From Limnephilus marmoratus (lineage: Eukaryota > Arthropoda > Insecta > Trichoptera > Limnephilidae): 64,000 nt of DNA. The notes beneath the pieces were generated by a model. The model was given only the letters and a program-made list of their open reading frames with translations. It ran no database searches and had not been told where the DNA came from. This document shows, one piece after another, positions 38,001 to 50,000 of the stretch; the stretch's first letter is position 1; each line of letters starts with the position of its first letter. The stretch spans positions 23,073,286-23,137,285 of the forward strand of contig OU862913.1 in the NCBI GenBank assembly GCA_917880885.1. Direction: 5' to 3'. The position numbers were made by a program, and so were the translations under genes.

Positions 38001-41000
38001 TATGACATTTGGTCCGGCTGAAAGTTTAGAAGATGTTTTCTTCAAGTAAGTATGCAAAGAGGATATACGGCCGTACAACCAAAGTCGATATACTTATATC
38101 TGAAGGCATCTTGAGTGAAAATCCGTTGTAAAATTATTTTTATTAATAATTTCGACTCTCCGAAGTAGCATGCGGCAATCACGAAAGAAGAACTGTAACG
38201 TTACTTGAAATGGCTTTAGCCTTGTTTGATGACTATATCTGAATAGCCAGGTACATTTTCCACATCTCCTTCCCCTCTCCACTACCTTCAGAATCACACC
38301 ATACCAAAATTGGGGATGCAATAGTCTCAATGGCTCGAGACAGTTGGGAGCAGTTGGGACTCTTGTATTATATTCATATGTAAAAGTTATATTTTATGTA
38401 AGTAGGAATCTTTAGCGTTTTTTTTCTAAGCCGACTGCACGTATAAATATGTCATATTTTGTGATTTTACAACGGATTTTCACTCAAGATGCCTTCAGAT
38501 ATAAGTACATCAGCTTTGGTTGTACGGCCGTATATCCTCTTTGCATACTTACTTAAAGAAAACATCTTCTAAACTTTCGGCCGGACCAATTGTCGCCGGG
38601 CCAAATGTCGCCGGACCAATTGTCGGGTCACCAATCCAGTGATAGCCAGACACCGGGACAAAGTAACCGGAACAGGCAATGACGTTTTACAAATTTTGTG
38701 TACGAATTTCATAACGCCAAAGGTAATCATTATAATATATGGAAACCTACGCGGCCGTGCGCACAACAACTCACAAAAGTTTCACCGCAATGAATTTCCA
38801 AAGTTTACCCCTGCTGTCTTCTGCCGCTACTGTGTCAACTTTGCACCCACCCCCCCTAATGCCTTGGTTTATTTACCATCCCGAGATCACGTTATAACAA
38901 AACAATTTTTTTATTATTCCGAGTATAACCGACAAACAATACTGTGCGACAACCCTTTGTTTGGAAGACGATAGAAACCACGCACTGAAACTCGATTTGC
39001 ACCCAAATCCAGAGTCTGGATTCCAAATCTCTAGAGTCCTACAGGGGACCGTACTACTAATAAAAATAATAGTAACGTAGTATTTATATAGCGCAGTTTT
39101 GTGATATTTCACTTTAAGTGCGCTTAATTATGACAAATAAAGTGTGCGAAACGAAGAATATACAGTCATACAAAGCAATGAAAAAAGAACAATATTAACA
39201 ATAGCAGTGCTGTTTTGGCACAGGATATTATGATAAACAACAACAGTGCCATTAAACAAGAATCATTAAAACTAAAATATAATATAGAACAAGAGGCAGT
39301 TTACGTTTATAAATAATACAAATTTGGAGAGCACATAAAAGCACAGTAAGGAGGTAATCGAAATCAAGCAATTGCCGGAAACTTGAGGAACATAGCTTAT
39401 TAGAATAGGTATATTGAAAAGGAGTTAAAATTCATGAAAGGTATGATTTTTTTTAAAGTTTTTTTTTAAAAGCCCTTTTGAATTCAGCCAAGTTCTGGAT
39501 ATAAGTGAGAGCTGTGGGAAGTTTGTTCCAAATGAGCGGGCCAGTTACACGAAAAGATCGATCATAGTAAACGGCTCGATTTGACCTAGAAAGTTCGATT
39601 AAACGATTAGTAACATCTAGATCTGCTGACCTTGTAAGCTGTCTATCGCTTGAGTTTTGTCGGACACATAGTTTTTATTTTTTTTTTTTTTTTTAAACTT
39701 TATGAGTAAAATCTCAAATTATAATATTTAATTAAATGAAGACAATATTAGCGAAACTCAATAGAAAATCTGAGACAGAAAAATCAGAAAAGATATTGAT
39801 TGATCTGATCTAGACTACAGGTTTTCGTTAGTTTCGATCATGTATTCGATGTAATCGATGCAGCAGGGCAAGCGAAACCGATATGAAACGGACGGGGTTC
39901 GGAAATTTCCGTCGTTTTTCGGACGAACGCAGCTCTTACGGCGACGGTGGGTTGGTTGTTCGAACTTCCAACTACTATGGACTATTAGGCAATTCTTAAA
40001 AGGACTATTATTATTATAAATTTGTACAAAAATATGAATACGCGACAGCGGTGAGGAACACCGCTGCAGGTTTCGTAAGTGGTTTGGCGTCGAAAGGCTC
40101 GCCTGACGGATGGGTACTCTCGGAACTCTCAAAATATTTTTTTTATCATTTTCGCTTGTTTTTTTAAAATATGGCATTCAATTTTTTTTTTAATATAGTG
40201 AAATAAAAATAATAATAAAGATAAACAAAAAATTAAAAAACTTTAAAAAATCGTACACAAAAAGCTGCCAGGCTGCTGGTCGGCAGACCGCGAAATTTTT
40301 AAATGGAATGATCTGGACTATAGTTCGTTGTACTCGTTGGTTTCATTCGTATACTCGATGACGTAAAATTTACTATTTTTTACCCTATTTTGACGCCGGC
40401 TGCCTGCGAACGTGCCAGGCTGCCAGTTGGCAGATCTTCTTTTTTCTCATTTTCTAATCGACCTTTATCATATATGAGACCATTCCCGTTCGTATAGTCG
40501 ATGACGTAATTTTTTCCAAAAAAATCGCTGACTATTTCCATGGCTGCGCGGCTCCTGCCGAGAGGCGCACCGGCAGACCAGCTTTTTTAAGGTTTTCTAG
40601 ATGTCCATTATCACTACAAAGTAGTTTCGTCCATGTACTCGATGACGTAGGGTTTACCTATCTCGCCTCCCAGATGCAAGCCAGTGGATGGAAGTGTTTG
40701 AAAAATAATGTTTGCGGTTTGATGTGACCATGGATGGAAAAAAAATAGAAATACAATGTATAGACTGGTACAGTTCCATGATTATAAAACTAATAATGAA
40801 CTCAGAGTGGTCAACATGGAAAAACAAATTCCAAGGATGGAACCCTGTCACATACTCACTATCATTTAGATACAAAGATGTTTCTCTGTTGGATTATGCT
40901 ATGAGAAAAGAAAAACTCCTATTGGATATGAGAAGATCAATTGACACCGGTACTTTGATAGATTTTGTTGCTTCCGGACTACCAGAATTCATACTTAACA

Positions 41001-44000
41001 AGATCGATAGAAAAGGATTACAAGATACATCCTACAACAATAACATTGTTTAAAACTACTGTCAAATTTTGCTCTTCTACTTTTTAAAATTAATATTGTG
41101 ATAGAAAACGATATATAACAATGACTACACGTGCAAATTCCAAGTCCACCAATAACCCTAATCCCGAACTACTGCAAATTCTAGATAAAAAGTTCGATGA
41201 ATTTAAAATCCAGTTTCTAGAAAAATCATTTGCAGACTTCAAAAATACCATAGTAGAAGTTATAAAAAAGGAGTTCAAGGAAGAAATTGGGGATCTTAAC
41301 AAGAAAGTTCAACATTTGGAAGGACAAATAGAAAACAACGATCAATATAATCGTGCAAATAACCTTATAATAAGTGGCGTTCCAGACGATAGAAACGAAA
41401 ATATTTATGACATTCTCTCCAAAATTGGTGCTACAGCTGGATGTAAAATCACCCGAGAGGAAGTAGACTTCGCAAGCAGAATCTCCCTCAGAATAAACCG
41501 AAATGTGACAAATAGAAAACAGAGGAACATTATCGTCAAATTTACACGCCGACACCTTAAAGATAACCTGTTAGCTGCAATAAGGAAGAGGAAGGGAATG
41601 TTTGCGTTCAGCTGCATTTCAAAAATGACTTCAAGAGGTTGTGTAAATTGTTCTGAGAGTTTTAGCTATATTTGTGGTGAATTTGTAATGAAAATACAAC
41701 AAACAAATATTACTGATTTTGTTAAAAAAAAGTGTCTTTTGCGTATTTGGTGTGAAGATAGGGGACCAGGACAAATCTTGGGCCCCACATGGAGTTTGTT
41801 CAGGGTGTGTTGAAGGACTTAAAATGTGGTCAATAGGTAAAGTTAAATCTTTTTCTTTTGGTGTTCCCATGATCTGGAGAGAGCCTCGAAACCGCAGCGA
41901 TGACTGCTACTTTTGTTCGTACAATGTGCAAGGGCATAGTACCAAAAATAAAAAACAAATTTGTTACCCAAACATGGATGTGGCACTCCGCCCAGTGCCT
42001 CACCGACCTGGCAAACCTACACCACAAGCACCCCAAAGCCTAGACCATTTGCCATCATCAGAAAGTAAATCAGAAGAAGAAAGTGAATCAGAAATTTTTT
42101 TCAAAATCTGGGATGCTCAATGAGTTTGAAACTCAATTTTTTGAACTGCCATTTGGATTACTTCCCGGAAAATCTTGGTGCAGTTAGTGAAGGTGAGAGG
42201 TTTCACCAAGATATCAATGAAATGGAGAGAAGGTATCAAGATCGATGGGATACAAATATGATGGGCGACTTCTGCTGGATGCTGCATAGGGAAAATACAG
42301 GGTGTCCCAAAAGAAAGTTTATATTTAGTGGATCGATTTAAAAAAAGTAAGGGTTCTATCGAAAAAATGTTTGTTAAATACTAAAATACGCAATTTGGGA
42401 ATTTATTTCTTAAAAATAATATCGTCCAAATGTAAACCCAGTAGCGTAGCGAGGGGGGGGCGGGGGGGGCGGACCGCCCCGGGTTCCACCCGAGGAGGGG
42501 GTGACACTCGAACATGGAGAAAAAACTTACCGAAGTGCAAAATTGCCGTAAAAATATTTTACTCGTTAACACCGATTGTTATTTTGCTCTATGGCTTGAT
42601 TGGTCGGGGATTCCCGAAAAATGTTTTTTTTTGTTCCTAGGTCAGTCGGGGATTTTCCTAAAATATTCCTTGTGTCATTATAATTTCGTTCGTATATTGT
42701 GATTAACGTAGACTCATGAAGTGAATTGTTATCTAAGTGAAGACGTTATTATTGTGTTAGCGTGTTTATTAGTGCTGAAAGACCAGTTTGAAAAATAAGG
42801 TTGGTAGGTGTGAATTTTTAGATACCGTTTTGTAGCGCATGAATAGTTACAGTCGGGACAAGAAAAAGTTTTTTCATCACTGTGAGTTAGCAAGTGCCGT
42901 TTTAGTAATTTTTTTCGAGAGAAGAATAATATTTTTTTTCCACTGTCGGTAAACGTGTGATTTTTAGATTTCTCTTCATAGTACATGAATAGTAGCAGTT
43001 GGAAGATGAAAAAGGTTTTTCTCCGCACTGAGTCAACAACTGACTTCTTATGTATCCCTTTTGAGAACACGGATAGTTACAATCAGGACATGAAAAAGGT
43101 TTTTCTCTTCTGTCATACTGTGGACTTTTAAATCTTCGTTTTGAGGACTCTCCACTCTGAGTAAGCTTATGAATCATAGTGGAGTAAAGTGTTGCTCCAT
43201 ATGGAAACCTTTGTAAAATTACTTTCTTCAGGGCCTCCTCAGTGTAGCTAATGTAAAACGAAATATGTGTTGTAAAACCATGTAGGTGTATTAAATGTAA
43301 GACAGTATTAAATTGTGGAGATCCGGAAGGAATGAAAGGCCGATAAAAATAATAATATTTTCCCAATTTGTTTACGAATTACAATTTAAAATAATAAAAT
43401 AAACAATATACGCATGGACTTATTGCGAGTTTGAAATCTCTTGTTTTATTTTTACCGCAAACGCGATTAAAACAAGAAAAAGGTATAAGCGACTTTCCTG
43501 TACTTTGCGCAATTTAATTGAGACTTTTAGGTTAAAATAGTCACACGGAACTCCGTTATTTGTAGCTATACGGCTCGGTCGGTCAGCATTTCCCAAAAAT
43601 TCTGTTATTCCTTTTTCGTTCCTGGCTCTTAGTATTGATTTATTGGGGATTCCCATGAAATATTCCTCGCTTTTCCCCTGTGTCATTTTCATTTCTTTCA
43701 TACATTGTGATTGTCGCGAAGGAAATTATCACCTATCGATTGTTGAAAAAGCTGTTATTCTGTTAGTGTTTTTAAAAGTGCTTTAATTTTGAGGATAACA
43801 ATTTTTTAAACATATTTGACTAGCTAGAAATGTTTTTTATATTTTAGGAAGTCAAAATTTGTGTTTTGTATTTCTCAAAAAAAAAAAATTAATGGGGGGG
43901 GGGGGTGACACTGCGTTTTCCGCCCCGGGTGCCACCCATGCTAGCTACGCCACTGTGTAAACCCTCGCGTTCGCGGCATTAATTTAATCGAAGAGTAAAA

Positions 44001-47000
44001 TTTCTCATGAAGGCTCGGCAGGCAGGCTTCGTGATGGCTGCCATTTCGTGACGGATATTTTCTTTCAATTGCATCAGGGAAGTCGGATTTTTGTCGTACA
44101 CTTTAGATTTGAGATAACCCCATAGGAAAAAGTCCATAGGGGTTAAGTCAGGACCACGAGGAGGCCAATTTATGTCACCTCTCCTGGAGATCAATTTGCC
44201 AGGGAAAATTTCTCGAACTTGTGGCAGCGACGTGTTGGACGTATGTAATGTTGCTCCGTCTTGCAGGAACCGTGTTCTTTGGTTACAGTCAGTAAGTTTG
44301 GAGGGGTGCAGCATTAGGTATTTGTGCAAAATGCTGTGTAACGATGATCTATGCACATCTAAAGCACTTGCGCGCTTCCGAATCGAAAAGTTTGAGTTGT
44401 CACCAAAAGACTGATATACACTCTCTACGTTTTCTACCGTTTTCGATGACCTTGGTCGCCCGAATTTTGGTTTTGCCAGCGTTGTACCAATCTCTTCAAA
44501 CTTTTTGACCCATTTTCGAATGTGAGGAATGCTTGACGCATCATTGAATTGACAAAAACTCAAATATTGCAGAATCTTCTACGCGCTACCGTCGCCGAAT
44601 CATCATTTTTGTAAAATTCACGCACGCACAATGCACGGTCGCTCCCGAGAAATGCTTCATAGCGACTAAATTCCCAAGAGCCAGACGACTGATTTACATA
44701 CCCCCCGCGCCCCTCGGAAAAGTTGCGTTTACACAGAAAGCAAAACAAGTATATACTTTCTTTTGGGACACCCCGTATAACATCCCACAAAAGAAAAAGC
44801 ACAAAACGAAGCTTCGAAACTAAAAAAGCAGATTTTATAAAGATTTATAATTGTATATAATGTAAATAAAATATTTTATGACTTAAAATGAATATAATAT
44901 TATAAGTCAATTTTTATAATATTATAAGTCAAAATGTTATATTGTCCGATTCCTTGTACAGGGAAAGAGTTTACCATAAACATAATAAAAGATTCACTCA
45001 AAATGAAGGACTGGTGGTTCCGAAATGTACCAATAAATACGGGAAAGGACCATAAACTTTTTTTATTTTTTATTGTACCCAAAATATTTAATAAATTACC
45101 AATGACAATCAAAAATAATAACGTTTTTAATAGTAAAGTCAAATATAATCTAAGGAAATGGCTATTAGATAGGGATGATTTATATTGATGCCCTACCGAA
45201 GTCCTTGTATTATTTATTGAAACTTATGTACATTTAGAAGGAATTGGTAAATTCATTACAATTTTTCTAATACCTCATGTATATGAAACTTTTAATTTGC
45301 TTGTGATTATATTTCATTTGTTCATACTAAATCCATTTGTTCTTTTTTTTATTATATAAGGCTTGTATAATAGAATCTATTTAATTGATATTTAGCATCA
45401 AAATTATAAAATTATATGTATACAATGTTTGAAAATGTACCAATGTTGTCATTATCTACCTGCTGACAAACTACACAAGTAGTTTAGCTGGTTTAAAAGT
45501 AATTTGTATAATTTTATGATTTTTTTCTGTTGAAATTCCCTACAGAAGTAGTGTAAGGCAGGTTTTGCCTATATTTTAATTTCCACTTTGCGGAAAATTC
45601 TTGATGGGTCTTCGTGATAGGTCGAAATGGATGGCATTCTCGAATTCAGCATACCGAAATACAGGGTGGCCCTTAAGTGTATACCTAATTTCAATTAACA
45701 ATAAATAAATAATGGTAGAACTTAGACAGGTTTTATTAATATTTTAAAAAACTACAATAAATGGAAATTTTAATGACATTAAGTTTTAAAAATTATATTG
45801 TCCAAGTGAGCTCCATCAGCCTGTTGACATTGTCTAAGGCGGATTCGAAAATTCTCAAAAAACACGTTGACAAGTTGCCCGTGGGATGGCCTTAATTTCC
45901 CGTACAATGTTTTGTTTTAATTGATTTATTGTTGTCGGATTGTCTTCATGGACTCTTGATTTTAAGTATCCCACAAAAAATAATCACACGAGCTGAGATC
46001 TGGGCTCCATAGGGGCCACTCAATGTCTCCTCCTCGTGAAATGAGTTTTCCGGGGAACATCTCCTTCAAACGGTCAATGGACAGTTTAGCAGTGTGACAG
46101 GTGGCGCCGTCCTGCTGAAACCAGCTCCTGGAATTGTGGCCTTGAAAATCTTGAAGAGCTGGGACCAAGAACTCCTAAAACATCTGACAATAATTCTTAG
46201 ATTTCACTGTCATAGAAATTCTCCTTTCGTTTTCAAAGAAATATTGGCCAATGATACCCCTAGCTGATATTGCAGCCCACACAACGACCTTCGGGCTATG
46301 CAAGGGACGTTGATGCTTCTGTCGGGGGGTCGTTTTCTTTTTCTTCTATTCTCAGACCAATACCGGCAATTTTGTTTATTAACATGGCCATTGATATGGA
46401 AATTGGCCTCATCGCTAAACATTATGTTGAAAAAATTGTCAAAACGTTCCATCATCACATTGGCAAAATTAAGTCGAAGATCGATATCATTCGGCTTCAA
46501 CTCTTGCGTCAGCTGAATTTTATAAGCTTTTAGATGTAAATCGTGGCGTAAAATTCTTTGTAAAGTGGTCCTCTAGATGGATAAGGCTTGGCTTCTCTTG
46601 CCAGTAGTTTGTTGTGGATTTTCCCTCACTGATTCACTAACACGCTGAATAACTTCTGGTATCCTCGCTGACTTCGGGCGGCCTTCATTAATTGTTTTTA
46701 CTGTTGAGCCGGTTGTCTCAAACATTTTGATCCATTTCCGAATAGATTTTGCTTTTGGTGCTTGATTAATGTCTCATAAACCGAAGCATGGTACATTCGT
46801 CTCGAAATCGTTACGGAATAATTGTTTATGTAATATGCACGAACATAAAATGTGCGCTGCTCTCCCATGAACGGCTCCAACGCGACTAAAATTTCCATGA
46901 AATAACGCGTCTAACGATACCTCCCGAACCACGCTAGCCCCACGCATTGTTAAAAAAATAACGAAACAAACCGCGAACACAGTTAAGGTCCACCCTGTAC

Positions 47001-50000
47001 ATATAATTCACCCATTACCATAAAAAAAATTAAAAATGTCAATTTGCAGACCTGTGTTATTTAAAGAAATCTACCAAATACGAAACTTCATTTTCACATA
47101 TTTCGAACATAAAAGAGTATACTGCCATCTGTTGATACGAATATAAGTAGTATCATTCCACCTACTAAAAAACGTCAAAAAAATTTAATGCGTCTAGGGA
47201 AAATTTGCTGAAATTCAGCAGCTAAGCAAACCAAGGTTTTGTAGGTGGTGCTGAAATTCAGCAAAAAGCGCTCCAGTAGATACGTGAGACAACGAACGAA
47301 TTTATGAGTGACTTTGCTCCGTCCATAGATACTAGTTGTATACAAATTGTCTACTTACAGTCCCAAGCCTTTTGTCCTGTCTTCGTCTCTTTGATCGCTC
47401 CTGGAGGGAGAGGCGGACACGTGTTTGATCCACGACGCCGACGCGAGGTGATCATTCTGGCGGGAGAAAGACCGGTGGTGGTCGAAGAAGTGGGTGGCAG
47501 CCCCTCTGTTTTGCAGCATACTACTGGTATGGTGTCAATAAAGCCGTCGCATTTCTGTAAGGTTAAATAACAAAGTAGGTACATATTTTTAAATTATGTT
47601 TAGGAATCAAATGGTTATAATATATAAGATAACTAGCGAGTACTCAGCAATAATTCTGTTTAATGAAGTGCTTTTGGAAACACGATATTTTTTTGAAGTA
47701 AAATTTCTGTACGCACGCTTGACTTGGCGAGTAAGTTGGTGAAAGCGTGACGAAAAGCGTGATCGGGCGAGGCGAACGGTCGGGCCTTTACGCACGCTTG
47801 ACTTGGGGAGTTAGCTGGTGAATGCGTGACGAGAGCGTTACGAAAAGTGTGATCGGGCGAGGCGAACGGAAGTTGACAGGGAGATATAAGTTAGTGAAGA
47901 TAGAAAGAGGGAGAGTTACGTTTCAAATATTACTGTTGGGGCAAGAGAGAGAGGTGCGAGCACACATTTTCTTTCTCTCTTTCTCTTATAGCCATTTACG
48001 TTTCGTATATCTCAGACACAGTGCAGGCCTCTGTATCACGCTGTAGGAGCAAGAGAGAGCTGTGCGCGCGCACATTTTCTTTCTCTCTTCTTGTATACGT
48101 TTGTGAAGTTTTACTTCAGTCGTGTGGTCTAAAGCACACTCTTGTTTTTAACTTTATGAGTAAAATCTGAAATTATAATATTTAATGAAACGAAGGCAAT
48201 ATTAGCGAAACTAAATCGAAAATCTGAAGACAGAAATATCAGAAAAAGATAATTGCACCTCTGGAACTCGAACCCAGGACCTTTGCTTACATGGTAAGAG
48301 CTCTACTAACTGAGCTAAAGTGTCTATATTCAATTCGGTCACTTTTAACTGTATCATACTTCGACTAAGAACTACCAACAGTATCTTCATTTTCTTAACG
48401 CACATATTATTGGCTGATATCTTTATATATGATCGCAAGATTCAACTCGAACTAAATGCTATCTAGATAGTGTCTGGATAATTTTTTATCCATTTTATTT
48501 TATTTTTAATACGCGACATCTATTGACTTTTCTGATTGTCTATGATGAATAAAAAAACCTCAAACTCTTTGATTTGTTTTGAGAGCTGCAAAAGACTTCA
48601 ATAATTTAAGCACATTTATCATATTATATACAACCTTTGTCAGCTACCAACTAGAGTATAACTCTACGTTAAGGTCTCCATTTTATAATATTCATTCCGA
48701 CAGCATTTAAATGATTCAATATAAGTTCCTGTGGCTTATAAACTATAAATTGCTAAATATTCCTATACCTGTACTAAATATTGATTATAATTACCTACTG
48801 GATAAAATGTCCCTATTAAAACTTTCAGAAAAGAATTACCACAGATTTAATATTATTACACATTACACAAAAGACTGCATTACAAAATTGAATGTCCTGA
48901 ATTACTTCAATTAATCAACATCCATTTTCCCAAAATATCTTGCCAAATTTTACTACCCTTTTACTTAAACAACACCAGGACACTCTCTTACCAAATTTCC
49001 CCGATTCCGAGACTTTATAATCTCACAAATAAATATTCTGATCTATGAGATATATTTCACCCTAAGAATAACCATATATAAACATTGTTTAATCCAATTC
49101 TTTTATACATCTAAACACAAATAGTCGTGGATAATTTCTGCAATTTAGTTTATACTGCATATTCTTTTTATGTTAGACTTCTTATCAGTTTTACCAGATT
49201 TTATTTCATATATACCCCTTTGCTGTTAGATTTTTTCATTATTGTTTTAGTTTTAAAGTATCTAAAAGTATTGTGTTACTTACATAACTTATAAACAAAG
49301 CATGTAAAAGCCCATTAGGGCGTGTTATAAATAAATGATTACTGATTTTTATTTTTAAATGTAGAAGTTAAATCTCAAATAATAAGATTTTAGATTGAGT
49401 TTCGCTAATATTGTCTTCATTTAATTAAATACAATGTTTTTTGTTCATATACGAATAAAGCAGAATGTTTTCCGACGCGTCAGCGGGCTACTTACGGCTG
49501 TCCGTGTGAGAAAAAGGATTTTACAAATTCACCCGCTGCTACCACCTACCGCTACTAAGTTTTCTTTTGCAATCCCTACCTCACCCCTATATTACCCCTT
49601 CCCTGTGTGTCCTTTTCCGCGCATTCCCGTTCTCTCCCTTGTTACTCTCCCGCGAACCATTGCGCTTCCTCTCTGCCTAACCCGCATTCCCCTCCCACAT
49701 TCCCTCCCAGCCGCTAAACTACGAGGCATATCCAGAAAGTAAGTGTACTGTTTTTTTTTTATTTTATTTTTTTTTGAAAAAGTGTATTAGAAAAAAAAAA
49801 ACAGGATATTGTTGATACACTTGTTGACTATTTTTCCAAATAATTGCTAACCCGTTCAATGCATGTGGTGAGCCGTGGCACAAGTTTCTTTTGCCCTTCT
49901 CGAAGAATTCTCCCGCCAGCTCCTTTACCCTCTTCAGGGCCACTTTGTGCACCTGCTCGTCGGTTGAAATTTTATTTTTATCAATACATGCCTTTAGGAA

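Larger units (their letters stand above)
42298..44775 (-). mobile_element. DD41D mariner (rosa-like), interrupted by a hAT element
   Basis: The ends CAGGGTGTCCCAAAAGAAAG and the complement ending CTTTTGGGACACCCCG are flanked by TA on both sides (42296-42297, 44776-44777). Without the hAT insert and one 8 bp duplicate it would be 953 bp. The minus strand carries a partial transposase. The insertion lies between the transposase stop and the 3' inverted repeat. Confidence 0.92.

Noticed and set aside
42439..43963. Mutator-like element with 9 bp duplication
   Set aside because: A 9 bp match can be read if the last base of the end is counted in the flank; with the CAG start shared by the 4.8 kb copy the duplication is 8 bp, as for hAT.
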